From Cryobacterium sp. Y29 (GTDB lineage: Bacteria > Actinomycetota > Actinomycetes > Actinomycetales > Microbacteriaceae), in contig NZ_PJJN01000032.1 of the NCBI RefSeq assembly GCF_002929825.1, forward strand, positions 1 through 64,000: DNA of 64,000 nt. Reading direction: 5' to 3'. The translations under genes were made by a program, and so were the position numbers. The notes below the pieces were generated by a model that was not told the DNA's origin, did no database searches, and saw only the letters and a list, made by a program, of their open reading frames with translations. This document shows, piece by piece, positions 29,734 to 38,963 of the stretch. Numbering within the stretch: position 1 is the first letter of the stretch; each line of letters opens with the position of its first letter.

Positions 29734-30585
29734 TCAGGCCGACGCGATGAGCTTGACGCTCAGCGAATCAACGCCGGTCGTGATGGTCTCGCTTTCCGAC
29801 CAGCGCGTGCCGAGCCGAGTGAGGATTGCGTCGAGGTCCGTCTGGGTGAGGCCGTCGACCAGTTCCAGTTGAACCACCAGCTCGGGACCGGTGAGCCGGC
29901 CAAGCGGGTCACCGGCAGAAAGCTGCACGGTCAAAACCGAAAGTTCGGTCGCGATCGATGCGGCGAAAGCATCGGCGACATGGTGACTGGCGTAACTCGG
30001 TGTCCACGGCAAGGATTGGGCGATGGCCCATAAGGCCGGACGGCGAATGACGAATTCACCGGGCGAAGTCGGGTCGAGCACAACGAGGTCGGTATTTTCC
30101 TGCGCGGCGGCCAGGGCGACGCGCACGGCATCCGCGGGGACGGGCCGGGCGAGGGGATTCCAGATCGTCATTGCGGTGGTTGACGAGAAAGCAGGCAGTA
30201 CGGTGCGACCGTCCGGACCGGCCACGGTGATGATCGACAACTCCTGGGTTTTGTCGATCGTTTGGCCGCGCCCGTTCAGGGCGGCTTCACCGAGCTTGGT
30301 CACCAGAGGGATGAGCAGGCGGGAACTGCGAATGGCGTCAATGACGCTCTCTTCCCCGGCCTCACGCGCCTGAAACCGCGCGAGCGCCTCGGCAAGAGCT
30401 GCTGGCGCGGATCCGTCATCGCCGGCATCGAGATTCGCCTCGAATTCGCGACCGACCCAAGGCTGGCCAGCGGAGTCGGCCGTGTTGGCCGACTCGTTGT
30501 GATCGCCGGGTTGACCTGATGGCGCGGAACCATCCGGACGTCCAGATGAGTCACCGGTGGAACCGAGGTTTCGCGCCTTCGCCAT
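29734..30585 (-). CDS. SseB family protein
   Basis: 283 residues. The first 75 are polar and low in complexity (serine, glycine, aspartate). The remainder has the SseB N-terminal domain pattern: SSRLLIPLVTKLGE, then DGRTVLPAFSSTTAMTIWNPLARPVPADAVRVALAA and LDPTSPGEFVIRRPALWAIAQ. A C-terminal part may match the SseB C-terminal domain. In actinobacteria such genes commonly follow priA, as here, where the start overlaps the priA stop (TAATG). Function is unknown. Confidence 0.8.
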   Translation of the reverse strand: MAKARNLGSTGDSSGRPDGSAPSGQPGDHNESANTADSAGQPWVGREFEANLDAGDDGSAPAALAEALARFQAREAGEESVIDAIRSSRLLIPLVTKLGEAALNGRGQTIDKTQELSIITVAGPDGRTVLPAFSSTTAMTIWNPLARPVPADAVRVALAAAQENTDLVVLDPTSPGEFVIRRPALWAIAQSLPWTPSYASHHVADAFAASIATELSVLTVQLSAGDPLGRLTGPELVVQLELVDGLTQTDLDAILTRLGTRWSESETITTGVDSLSVKLIASA

Positions 30586-31331
30586 TAGTCCCCCGCGACG
30601 TCCAGTGCCTCGGCAAGGGTGAAGGCCCCCGCGTACAGCGCTTTGCCCACGATTGCACCTTCAAGCCCGAGCGGAACCAGGCGGCGCAGGGCGTCAATGT
30701 CATCGAGGCTGGAGATGCCTCCGGAGGCGATCACGGGTTTGCGGGTGCGGTCGAGCACCTGGCGAAGCAGATCGATGTTCGGACCCTGCAGGGTGCCGTC
30801 CTTGGTGACATCGGTCACAACATAGCGGGCGCAGCCGGCTTCTTCGAGACGTTCAAGCACCTGCCAGAGGTCTCCACCGTCCTGTGTCCAGCCGCGTGCG
30901 GCGAGGGTCGTACCGCGCACGTCGAGGCCAACGGCAACGGCCTCGCCGTATTGCGCGATAACGCTCGCCGCCCACTCCGGATTTTCCAGTGCCGCTGTGC
31001 CGAGGTTGATGCGCTTGACGCCCGCGGTCAGCGCTGCTTCCAGTGAACGGTCGTCGCGGATGCCGCCGGAGAGTTCGATATTGACGCCCTTGACCTGGCG
31101 GATGACTTTTTTGATCACGCCGGTGTTGTTGCCCCGGCCAAACGCTGCGTCGAGGTCGACGAGGTGAATCCACTCTGCACCCTGCCGTGCCCAATCAGCC
31201 GCAGCATCGACGGGGTCACCGTAGTTTGTTTCCGTACCGGCTTCCCCCTGTGTCAGGCGAACTGCCTTACCGCCGGCCACATCGACGGCGGGCAGGAGGA
31301 CGAGCCTCGGTATCTTGTTGAACTCGCTCAT
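30585..31331 (-). CDS. priA: Phosphoribosyl isomerase A (HisA/TrpF dual enzyme)
   Basis: 248 residues of a TIM barrel. [15 protein letters not shown] has the first catalytic aspartate (D17), and the phosphate-binding loops are [11 protein letters not shown] and [10 protein letters not shown]. Actinobacterial HisA proteins usually also do the TrpF reaction of tryptophan synthesis and are then called PriA. I infer dual function from phylum, not from a residue test. It lies 105 bases after hisH in the his cluster. Confidence 0.9.
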   Translation of the reverse strand: MSEFNKIPRLVLLPAVDVAGGKAVRLTQGEAGTETNYGDPVDAAADWARQGAEWIHLVDLDAAFGRGNNTGVIKKVIRQVKGVNIELSGGIRDDRSLEAALTAGVKRINLGTAALENPEWAASVIAQYGEAVAVGLDVRGTTLAARGWTQDGGDLWQVLERLEEAGCARYVVTDVTKDGTLQGPNIDLLRQVLDRTRKPVIASGGISSLDDIDALRRLVPLGLEGAIVGKALYAGAFTLAEALDVAGD

Positions 31332-31436
31332 TGGTGTCCTTGGTTGGTGCGGCCGCGTGCTGCGACCAGATTCATGGCAGGTGCCGGTAATGGGTAGGCA
31401 GGAGAAGTTCGGACTGTGAAGTCTAGGCGCACTGAG

Positions 31437-32069
31437 CTAGTCGCGCAGGGTGCCGATCCAGTTCTTCAACAGGCGGATGCCTGCCTCACCGGATTTTTCG
31501 GGGTGAAACTGGGTGGCGCTCAGCGGGCCGTTTTCGATGGCAGCCAGGAACGGTGCCCCGTGTTCGGCCCAGGTGAGCCGGGGCTCGGGAAACGGCGGCA
31601 TGACCTCGAGCGTCCAGGCCTGGGCCGCGTACGAGTGCACGAAATAGAACCGTTCCTCTTCGATTCCTCGGAAGAGCACGGAGTCAGGGGCGCTGGTGAC
31701 GGTGTCCCAGCCCACGTGCGGCAGAATCGGTGCGGGAAGTTCGGTGACCGTTCCGGGCCATTCACCCAGTCCCACGGTGTCGATCCCACGCTCGACACCG
31801 TGTTCAAACATGACCTGCATGCCGACGCAGATACCGAGCACCGGACGATCGCCAGCCAGGCGACGATCGACGATCTCGTCGCCGCGCACCGCCTTGAGGG
31901 CGGCCATCACAGCGCTGAACGCACCGACACCGGGCACGACGAGGCCGTCGGCCTCGAGGGCGACGCTTCGATCGCTCGTCAGGGTGACGTCAGCGCCCGC
32001 TAGTTCAAGTGCCTTGACCGCGGAGTGCACATTGCCCGTGCCGTAGTCGAAGACAACGACCCGGCTCAC
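31437..32069 (-). CDS. hisH: Imidazole glycerol phosphate synthase, glutaminase subunit
   Basis: 210 residues of a class I glutamine amidotransferase. The nucleophile is C81 in [11 protein letters not shown], with H189 and E191 in FHPEKSG completing the triad. [10 protein letters not shown] is the HisH-specific loop. It feeds ammonia to HisF, which is not in this window. The start overlaps the hisB stop by four bases. Confidence 0.95.
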   Translation of the reverse strand: MSRVVVFDYGTGNVHSAVKALELAGADVTLTSDRSVALEADGLVVPGVGAFSAVMAALKAVRGDEIVDRRLAGDRPVLGICVGMQVMFEHGVERGIDTVGLGEWPGTVTELPAPILPHVGWDTVTSAPDSVLFRGIEEERFYFVHSYAAQAWTLEVMPPFPEPRLTWAEHGAPFLAAIENGPLSATQFHPEKSGEAGIRLLKNWIGTLRD

Positions 32070-32689
32070 AGGGCACCCTTGGTCGACGGAATGCCGTGCA
32101 CCAGTGGGTCGAGAGCCTTGGCGAGACGAAAAGCGCGGGCAAAAGCCTTGAATTCGGCTTCAGCGATGTGGTGCGGGTCGCGACCGCCCAGCACGGTGAC
32201 GTGCACGGTCAACCCGGCGTGAAAGGTGATGGCTTCAAAGACGTGACGCACCATGGAGCCGGTGAAGTGTCCGCCGATGAGGTGGAATTCGAAGCCGGCC
32301 GGTTCGCCGGTGTGCACCAGGTAGGGGCGACCCGAAATGTCGACGACGGCTTGGGCGAGAGCCTCGTCGAGCGGCACCAGCGCATCACCATAGCGCGAGA
32401 TGCCCGACTTATCGCCGAGCGCCTGGCGAATAGCCTGGCCGAGCACGATTCCTACGTCTTCGACGGTGTGGTGTACGTCAATTTCGATGTCGCCGGAAGC
32501 ACGCACAGTGAGGTCGCACAGCGAGTGTTTCGCAAACGCGGTGAGGAGGTGGTCGTAGAACGGCACCGAGGTGTGGATATCGCTGACGCCGGTGCCGTCG
32601 AGATTGAGCGAGAGGTCGATGCTGGATTCACTCGTCTCCCGTTGCAGGTGGGCGACGCGGGGCGCGAGAATGCCGACAGGAGAACTCAT
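32066..32689 (-). CDS. hisB: Imidazoleglycerol-phosphate dehydratase
   Basis: 207 residues. The metal-binding HHTVEDVGI motif begins at H73, and [14 protein letters not shown] and [16 protein letters not shown] are further metal/substrate segments. It is the monofunctional dehydratase, without the phosphatase domain of enteric HisB. Second gene of the local his cluster. Confidence 0.95.
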   Translation of the reverse strand: MSSPVGILAPRVAHLQRETSESSIDLSLNLDGTGVSDIHTSVPFYDHLLTAFAKHSLCDLTVRASGDIEIDVHHTVEDVGIVLGQAIRQALGDKSGISRYGDALVPLDEALAQAVVDISGRPYLVHTGEPAGFEFHLIGGHFTGSMVRHVFEAITFHAGLTVHVTVLGGRDPHHIAEAEFKAFARAFRLAKALDPLVHGIPSTKGAL

Positions 32690-32722
32690 ACTGTTAGCTT
32701 ATTCGCCTCGGGCCGAATCGGT

Positions 32723-33823
32723 TCAACTGGGCGTGCCTGCCCGCCCCAGGCGGCCCAGTGCCTCGAGGAACTGAGACGTCTCGTTCTCGGTCCCGGCCGT
32801 CACCCGCAAATGGCCGGCAATACCCACGTCGCGAATGAGGATTCCCTCAGCGAGCAACGCCTCAAAGGTCTCTCGTGGGTCGGCCACTCCTCCAAACAGC
32901 ACGAAGTTACTCCAGCTTCGGTGCGGGGAATAGCCCAGGCGGGCGAGCTCGACCACGAGCCGGTCACGCTGCCCCCGAATGTCGTCGACCATGGCGAGCA
33001 TCTCGGCGCTGTGCGCCAGGGCGGCGTTCGCAGCGGCCTGGGTCAGGGCCGAGAGGTGGTACGGCAGACGGACCAGGCGCAGGGCATCCGTTACCGCCGG
33101 ATCAGCAGCCAGGTAGCCGACCCGGGCACCGGCAAAGGCGAAGGCTTTGCTCATGGTTCGGGAGACGAGAAGCCGTTCCCGACCGGGCAGCAGGGTGACC
33201 GCACTCGGGGTGCCAGCGGGCGCAAATTCGGCGTAGGCCTCGTCAACGACAACGATGCCGTCGGTCGCGTCGTAGACGGCGGCGATGGTTTCAAGCGAGA
33301 GCGGGGTGCCGGTGGGGTTGTTCGGGGAGCAGAGAAAAACGATGTCGGGGTTGGTTCGGGTGACCTCACTCACGGCGGTGATCGGAGAGAGCTCGAAGTC
33401 GGCGTCACGCGCGCCCGGAATCCAGGTGGTGTCGGTACCGGAGGCGAGAATCGAGTACATCGAGTAAGTCGGGGCAAAGCCAAGGAGGGTGCGCCCCGGC
33501 CCGCCGAACGCCTGAAGCACCTGCTGGAGCACTTCGTTGGACCCATTCGCCGCCCAGATATTGTCGGCGGCGAGCCCCTCACCGAGGTAGAGGGCCAGCG
33601 CCTCGCGCAGCGCCGTGAACTCGCGGTCGGGATACCGATTCACCGAGTGGATGGCTTCGGCCAGGCTAGCGAGGATGTCGCGCGCCACCGTATCAGGAAT
33701 GGGGTGCGTGTTCTCGTTGACGTTCAGGGCCACCGGAACGTGCAATTGCGGAGCACCGTATGGGGTGAGGCCTTGCAGATTGGTGCGGAGCGGGAGATCT
33801 TCGAGACTGGTCACCCTCTCCAT
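32723..33823 (-). CDS. hisC: Histidinol-phosphate aminotransferase
   Basis: 366 residues of a class I/II PLP aminotransferase. Key features are NENTHP near the N-terminus, CSPNNPTGTP at 165-174, DEAYAEF at 194-200, the PLP lysine K226 in SRTMSKAFAFAGARVGY, and a terminal arginine-binding region. It is the first his gene of the cluster; the hisD gene that usually precedes it in actinobacteria is absent here. Confidence 0.93.
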   Translation of the reverse strand: MERVTSLEDLPLRTNLQGLTPYGAPQLHVPVALNVNENTHPIPDTVARDILASLAEAIHSVNRYPDREFTALREALALYLGEGLAADNIWAANGSNEVLQQVLQAFGGPGRTLLGFAPTYSMYSILASGTDTTWIPGARDADFELSPITAVSEVTRTNPDIVFLCSPNNPTGTPLSLETIAAVYDATDGIVVVDEAYAEFAPAGTPSAVTLLPGRERLLVSRTMSKAFAFAGARVGYLAADPAVTDALRLVRLPYHLSALTQAAANAALAHSAEMLAMVDDIRGQRDRLVVELARLGYSPHRSWSNFVLFGGVADPRETFEALLAEGILIRDVGIAGHLRVTAGTENETSQFLEALGRLGRAGTPS

Positions 33824-33854
33824 GCTACGGCCCTGCGCGTCTGCCGATACGTTC

Positions 33855-34280
33855 TTAGGAGTCGGAGGGGATTTCCAGGCGCTGGCCCGGTTGCAGCGTT
33901 TCCACAGCTAGGGCATTGAGTCGTTTGATGTCGGCCACTACGTCGCGTGGGTCGGCCGCCGGCGAAATATCTTCGGCGAGGTCCCACAGGGTCTGGCCGG
34001 GTTCGACCGTGATGAACCGGGCGGAACCGACGTCGGTTGGCGAGTAGGTCAGGGTCGTGACAATTCCGGAGTCGGTCGTGTATGACATGAGGTCGGTGCC
34101 CGTGGCGGAGTCCGCCGCTCCGGCCGCACCCCCGTTGATGGCGAAAGACACGGCGCCGATCACCAGCGGTACGGCAGCGAGAGTTGTGAAAACCAAGCGA
34201 CCGCGGCGGGTGAGACGAAGGCGCGGGACCGGCGTGAGGGCTGCCGATACGGGAACTGCCGATGCAAATGCTGTGGTCAT
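33855..34280 (-). CDS. LysM-domain membrane protein, probably SOS-regulated
   Basis: 141 residues from the ATG at 34280, which is preceded by TTGGAGGTTTGAC, a strong ribosome site. Residues 22-28 are basic, 29-49 form one membrane segment, and 89-138 form a LysM domain (FITVEPGQTLWDLAEDISP ... LQPGQRLEIP). The layout (short cytoplasmic end, one helix, LysM, gene divergent from lexA) is that of YneA-like cell-division inhibitors made after DNA damage. That role is inferred from synteny. Confidence 0.8.
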   Translation of the reverse strand: MTTAFASAVPVSAALTPVPRLRLTRRGRLVFTTLAAVPLVIGAVSFAINGGAAGAADSATGTDLMSYTTDSGIVTTLTYSPTDVGSARFITVEPGQTLWDLAEDISPAADPRDVVADIKRLNALAVETLQPGQRLEIPSDS

Positions 34281-34345
34281 GTCAAACCTCCAAGGTAGGC
34301 GCGTTGCGAGTCTCGTATCCGGACCTCGGCCGGGAGGTCCGGATA

Positions 34346-34389
34346 CGAAACTATGTTCCGAATATAACTTCGAATAATCGAACATGCAA
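34346..34389 (-). promoter_or_regulatory. Promoter and SOS-like boxes of the LysM gene
   Basis: The minus strand reads TTGCAT (34389-34384), 17 bases, then TATATT (34366-34361), a good promoter. Two sites resemble the actinobacterial LexA box CGAAC-N4-GTTCG at eight of ten positions: CGAATATAACTTCG (34359-34372), overlapping the -10, and CGAAACTATGTTCC (34346-34359), just after it. LexA bound there would block the LysM gene. Confidence 0.55.
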
Positions 34390-34429
34390 GCTTTTTCTCG
34401 GCTCAGCCCGAAATTGAGCGCAACACACT

Positions 34430-34469
34430 CGAATAAGTGTTTGTTTCACGGTATGGAACTGGATAAACT
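34430..34469 (+). promoter_or_regulatory. lexA promoter with SOS-like box
   Basis: TTGTTT (34441-34446), 17 bases, then TAAACT (34464-34469). CGAATAAGTGTTTG (34430-34443) matches the LexA box at eight of ten positions and overlaps the -35, fitting autorepression. The transcript would start near 34476, about 95 bases before the GTG. Confidence 0.55.
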
Positions 34470-34570
34470 TTCGATAGGTCAGTTGCTGCATTGACACTCA
34501 ACCAGACACCACCGACATTCCCGCATGACACGGTTCAGGCCAGGCGGGACCTACTCCAGGAGGGCACATC

Positions 34571-35275
34571 GTGACACAAGACACCAGTGGTACCCGCGAC
34601 AAGGGCGGCACTCGGCGCCGCAAGAGTTTGAGCCAACGCCAGCTCGCTATTCTCGACGTGATCCAGCGCTCGGTGAGCTCGCGCGGTTACCCGCCAAGCA
34701 TGCGGGAAATCGGCGACGCGGTCGGTCTCGCCTCCCTGTCGAGCGTGACCCACCAGCTCAATCAACTCGAACTCAGCGGTTACCTGCGCCGCGACCCGAA
34801 TCGCCCCCGTGCCCTCGAAGTCCTCATCGAGATTCAGCGTGCCCCCGAAGACGTCGGTACCGGTGACCAGGACAGTTTTCACCCGGGCGTACAGGTCGGC
34901 GACGCTGCGATGGTACCCCTCGTTGGTCGCATCGCCGCGGGTATCCCGATCACGGCCGACCAGCAGATAGACGAGATCTTCCCGCTTCCCCGCCAGCTCG
35001 TGGGGCAGGGAGAGCTGTTCATGCTCAAGGTTGTGGGTGAGTCCATGATCGACGCCGCCATCTGCGACGGCGACTGGGTCGTTGTTCGTCAGCAGAAGAC
35101 CGCAGAGAACGGCGAGATCGTCGCGGCCATGCTCGACAATGAGGCCACGGTCAAGGTCTTGCGAAAGCGCGATGGCCACACCTGGCTACTGCCACGCAAC
35201 AGCAACTTCGAGCCGATTGTCGGTGACTTTGCCGACATCCTCGGCAAAGTCGTCGCGGTACTGCGCTCGGTCTGA
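34571..35275 (+). CDS. lexA: SOS repressor LexA
   Basis: 234 residues from GTG 34571, with CAGGAGGGCACATC before it. The N-terminal winged helix reads [41 protein letters not shown]. Self-cleavage would fall between A123 and G124 (GRIAAGIPI). The catalytic serine is S158 in GESMID and the lysine K195 in ATVKVL. RecA filaments trigger the cleavage and release SOS genes. recA and recX are in this same window. Confidence 0.97.
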   Translation: MTQDTSGTRDKGGTRRRKSLSQRQLAILDVIQRSVSSRGYPPSMREIGDAVGLASLSSVTHQLNQLELSGYLRRDPNRPRALEVLIEIQRAPEDVGTGDQDSFHPGVQVGDAAMVPLVGRIAAGIPITADQQIDEIFPLPRQLVGQGELFMLKVVGESMIDAAICDGDWVVVRQQKTAENGEIVAAMLDNEATVKVLRKRDGHTWLLPRNSNFEPIVGDFADILGKVVAVLRSV

Positions 35276-35299
35276 CCTGCGCGCTGATTGGTGTCGCAC

Positions 35300-35338
35300 A
35301 AAAGGGCCCGACCACCAGCCGGTGGTCGGGCCCTTTTT
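35300..35338. terminator. Bidirectional terminator between lexA and metE
   Basis: AAAAGGGCCCGACCACC (35300-35316) pairs perfectly with GGTGGTCGGGCCCTTTT (35321-35337) over loop AGCC, with T residues after it on the plus strand and, because the arms begin with A residues, on the minus strand too. It serves the convergent lexA and metE genes. Confidence 0.92.
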
Positions 35339-35345
35339 CACCGCG

Positions 35346-37688
35346 TCAGGCGATCACGTCGGCACTGAGGCGTTCGCGCACCACCCGCGTGGCGGCGAGC
35401 ATGTTCTGCAGCGACTGCACGGTTTCGTCGTAGCCACGAGTCTTGAGGCCGCAGTCCGGATTCACCCAGACCTGTCGTTCGGGAATCGATTCCAGAGCGG
35501 TATCGAGCAAGGACGTCAATTCGACTACGCTCGGCACCCGGGGTGAATGAATGTCATAGATTCCAGCGCCGATGCCGTGGTCAAACCCGCCAGCCTCGAT
35601 CTCCCGCACGACCTCCATCCGGGAGCGGGCCGCTTCGATACTCGTGACGTCTGCGTCAAGGTTGCGGATGGCTTCGATGACAACGCCGAACTCCGAATAG
35701 CAGAGGTGGGTGTGAATCTGGGTCGCATCCGCTACACCGGCCGTGGCGAGCCGGAACGAGCCGACCGACCAGTCCAGGTAGTCCGGGTGGTCCTTTTTCT
35801 TCAGCGGCAGCAGTTCGCGCAGGGCCGGTTCGTCGACCTGAACGATCTTGATGCCCGCAGCCTCCAGATCGCCGATTTCATCGCGCAGGGCCAGGGCTAC
35901 CTGGCGGGCGGTCTCGCCGAGCGGCTGGTCATCGCGTACAAAGGACCATGCCAAAATCGTGACCGGTCCGGTGAGCATGCCCTTGACCGGCTTCGCTGTA
36001 AGGCTCTGCGTGTACACCGACCAGTCCACCGTGATCGGTGCCGGGCGCGATACGTCGCCCCACAGAATGGACGGCCGCGTGCAGCGGCTGCCGTAGGACT
36101 GCACCCAGCCGTTCTCGGTCACGGCAAACCCATCGAGGTTTTCGGCAAAGTACTGCACCATGTCGTTGCGTTCGGGTTCTCCGTGCACGAGCACGTCGAG
36201 CCCGATCTCCTCCTGCAGTGCCACCACCCGAGCGATCTCAGCGCGCATCAGGGACCGATACTCATCGGCGGCCAGGGTTCCGTTGAGAAACTGGGCCCGT
36301 GTTCGGCGTATGTCACCGGTCTGCGGAAACGATCCGATCGTGGTTGTCGGCAACGGCGGCAGCTGCAAGGCGGCATCCTGCGCGCTCAGTCGATCGGCGT
36401 AAGCGCCCCGGCTGAAGTCGGCGTCGGTGAGCGCCGCAGCGCGGAGGCGCACGGCGCCGTCGCGCACGCCAGGGGCGCTATGCCGCGCAGCCAGCGCCGC
36501 CTCGGCTTCAGCCAACGGCCCGGAGATCGCGGCCCGTCCATGGACAAGTCCCTGAGCGAGGGTAGCGACCTGCCCGACCTTCTGGTCGGCGAAGGCCAGC
36601 CAGCTCACCAATGTGCCCGGCAGCGACGTTTCATCGAGCACATCGTGCGGCACGTGCAGCAGGGAGGTCGAGGTGGAGACGGAAACGGAGTCCGATAGCG
36701 CCCGCACAGCCTCAGCCACTTCGATGGCCCCGGTCAGGTCGCCGCGCCAGATGTTGTGGCCGTCAATCACCCCGGCGACGAGGGTCTTGCCAGCCAGCCC
36801 CGGTACCGCCAGCGGCAGAGTTCCCCGCACCAGGTCGAGGCCGATTGCTTCAACGGCTGTGGCGGCGAGAACCGGGAGGGCATCATCGAGGCTGCCGTAG
36901 GGCGCCGCAACGAACAGCGCCGGCCGGCCGGTCAACCCACCCAACACCCCGTAAGCGGATGCGACGGCCGCCAGTGTCTCGGCGCGCGGCACGTCGATGG
37001 ATTCACTGACCAGGCCCGGCTCGTCGAGCTGCACCCAATCGGCGCCGGCATCCGCTAACCGCGTCAGGAGCGCCGCGTAAACGGGAAGAAGATCATCGAG
37101 CCGGGACAGAGGTGAGAATCCGGCCGGAGCTTCATCGCTGGCCTTGCTGAGCAACAGAAACGTGACCGGCCCGACGAGCACCGGACGCGTGAGGAACCCG
37201 GCGGCTTTGGCTTCGACGAATTCACGCACGATCCGGTCACCGGCCAGCGAGAACACCGTCTCCGGGCCGATCTCGGGCACGAGGTAATGGTAATTGGAGT
37301 CGAACCACTTGGTCATTTCGAGGGGTAGGTTCTCGCCCTCGCCCCGTGCCAGGGTGAAGTAGCCGGCCAAGTCGAGGGTTCCGTCTGCGGCGACGAGTGA
37401 GGCAAACCGGCAGGGGATCGCGCCAACGGCGACGATGGTATCGAGCACCTGGTCGTAGTATGAAAACGACTCGGGGATCGACGAGTCGGTGCGGCCCAGA
37501 CCGAGATCGACGAGCCTGTCGCGGGTCTGCTGCCGCAGCCCGGCGGCGACAGCTTCGAGGGCTGCGGCATCGATCGCTTTGGACCAGAATGCTTCGACGG
37601 CTTTCTTCAGCTCCCGTCGCCTTCCGATGCGGGGGTAACCGAGGATGGTGCCGGGGGGAAAGGTGTTGGATGCGGGCGCGCTGGACAT
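35346..37688 (-). CDS. metE: Cobalamin-independent methionine synthase
   Basis: Transfers a methyl group from methyltetrahydrofolate-polyglutamate to homocysteine. 780 residues from the ATG at 37688 (GAAGGAATCACC upstream); an earlier frame extension to 37814 looks spurious. It starts with a typical GYPRIGRRRELKKAVEAFW. Zinc ligands are the His and Cys of IHTHLCYSEFG and the later cysteine in NPDCGLKTRG. Both barrel halves are complete. It lies downstream of metF, which supplies its methyl donor. Confidence 0.96.
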   Translation of the reverse strand: MSSAPASNTFPPGTILGYPRIGRRRELKKAVEAFWSKAIDAAALEAVAAGLRQQTRDRLVDLGLGRTDSSIPESFSYYDQVLDTIVAVGAIPCRFASLVAADGTLDLAGYFTLARGEGENLPLEMTKWFDSNYHYLVPEIGPETVFSLAGDRIVREFVEAKAAGFLTRPVLVGPVTFLLLSKASDEAPAGFSPLSRLDDLLPVYAALLTRLADAGADWVQLDEPGLVSESIDVPRAETLAAVASAYGVLGGLTGRPALFVAAPYGSLDDALPVLAATAVEAIGLDLVRGTLPLAVPGLAGKTLVAGVIDGHNIWRGDLTGAIEVAEAVRALSDSVSVSTSTSLLHVPHDVLDETSLPGTLVSWLAFADQKVGQVATLAQGLVHGRAAISGPLAEAEAALAARHSAPGVRDGAVRLRAAALTDADFSRGAYADRLSAQDAALQLPPLPTTTIGSFPQTGDIRRTRAQFLNGTLAADEYRSLMRAEIARVVALQEEIGLDVLVHGEPERNDMVQYFAENLDGFAVTENGWVQSYGSRCTRPSILWGDVSRPAPITVDWSVYTQSLTAKPVKGMLTGPVTILAWSFVRDDQPLGETARQVALALRDEIGDLEAAGIKIVQVDEPALRELLPLKKKDHPDYLDWSVGSFRLATAGVADATQIHTHLCYSEFGVVIEAIRNLDADVTSIEAARSRMEVVREIEAGGFDHGIGAGIYDIHSPRVPSVVELTSLLDTALESIPERQVWVNPDCGLKTRGYDETVQSLQNMLAATRVVRERLSADVIA

Positions 37689-37777
37689 GGTGATTCCTTC
37701 ACTGAGCGATTGTGGCTGGAATGGTCGAAGAGAACGAGCGTGGTGGGTGGGCCTGCGCGCTGGAACGGGCGCAAGGC

Positions 37778-38743
37778 CTAGGGCATGGCTGCGGGCACCG
37801 TACGCGCCCCACACCCCTCGAGTATCGACAGCACGGTGTCGTGCTGGTTGAAGGCATAGAGGTGCAAGCCGGGGGCACCGCCGGCGAGAACGTCCTGACC
37901 GAGTCGTACGGCGTAGTCGATGCCGATCTGGCGCTGTCCTTCCTCGGTCGGTTCGACCTCGAGTTCGATGGACAGTTCGGCCGGCAATTTCTCGCCGGAG
38001 AGCTGCAGGATGCGACGCAACCGGTTCGGGCTGGTCACCGGCATGATGCCGGGAAGAATGGGAAATAACACTCCGGCAGAACGAGCTCGTTGGATGAAGC
38101 TCAGATAGTCGTCGGCGTGAAAGAACAGCTGGGTGATCGCTAAGTTGGCCCCGGCGGCCTGCTTGGCCAACAGTGTGTCGATATCCTGGGTAATCGACCG
38201 CGAGTTGGGGTGGCCGTTGGGGAAAGCCGCGACGCCGATACGCACCTTGCTGCGTTCGGTTTTCAGACCACGGGCACCGGGAAGACCGGGAATCACCGTC
38301 TCGGTGTACGGCACACGTTCGGTCTGCACGCGGTGGATGAGCTGCACCAGCTCCCCGGCGCTGTGGAGGTCGCCGAGAAATGTGGTGTCGCCTTCAACCG
38401 CGCCCTGCGGTGCGTCTCCGCGAATCGCGAGGAAGCTGTCGATGCCAGCGTCGAGGAACTCCCGAATGAGCCGACTGGCGTCTGCGTGCGAGGAGCCGAC
38501 GCAGGTGAGGTGGGCCATGGCGTCCACTGACGTGTTGTCCTTGATGTAGCGCAGAACGTCGAGCGAGGAGTTGCGCGAGGAACCGTTGGCACCATAGGTG
38601 ACCGAGATGAACTCCGGACCGGCGGCGGCGAGATGATCGATAGTGCGGGTGAGAGCGGATGCTGCGGCCACCGATTTCGGTGGGTACACCTCGAACGAGA
38701 ACGCCGGGCGGGCGTTACACGCGGAAATCCCTGTCGCGGTCAT
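37778..38743 (-). CDS. metF: 5,10-methylenetetrahydrofolate reductase
   Basis: 321 residues of a flavin TIM barrel. FSFEVYPPKS carries the catalytic glutamate. EFISVTYGANGS, HLTCVGS and FLAIRGDAP are conserved folate/FAD segments, and GANLAITQLFFHADDY follows. It makes methyl-THF for metE, 89 bases downstream in the same direction. Confidence 0.94.
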   Translation of the reverse strand: MTATGISACNARPAFSFEVYPPKSVAAASALTRTIDHLAAAGPEFISVTYGANGSSRNSSLDVLRYIKDNTSVDAMAHLTCVGSSHADASRLIREFLDAGIDSFLAIRGDAPQGAVEGDTTFLGDLHSAGELVQLIHRVQTERVPYTETVIPGLPGARGLKTERSKVRIGVAAFPNGHPNSRSITQDIDTLLAKQAAGANLAITQLFFHADDYLSFIQRARSAGVLFPILPGIMPVTSPNRLRRILQLSGEKLPAELSIELEVEPTEEGQRQIGIDYAVRLGQDVLAGGAPGLHLYAFNQHDTVLSILEGCGARTVPAAMP

Positions 38744-38921
38744 GGTTCCTCATTCGTCAGAAGCGGTACAGCGGTGGTGGCCAGGCGGCCGCGGACGCGC
38801 CAAAACTGGCGGTTCTTCGCGGGCGGATGCCGGGCTCGGCTGTCGCTCCATGCCGGGGAACGAATTCCGTCGGCAACGATTGATTAGACACTAACAACAC
38901 CACCGCCGCCGCGCTTGAATG

Positions 38922-38936
38922 TGACAGTTCGTGTCA
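38922..38936. promoter_or_regulatory. Inverted repeat upstream of metF
   Basis: TGACAGTTCGTGTCA: five-base arms around five bases. It lies in the 220-base interval between hflX and metF, about 180 bases before the metF start. No riboswitch family (SAM or B12) is recognisable in this interval. It is a candidate operator for a methionine regulator, not assignable to a known one. Confidence 0.3.
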
Positions 38937-38963
38937 TGGCGGCTCGCGGCGGACTGTCGACCG

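Noticed and set aside
38744..38963. SAM or cobalamin riboswitch upstream of metF
   Set aside because: None of the conserved core sequences I know for these classes could be matched.
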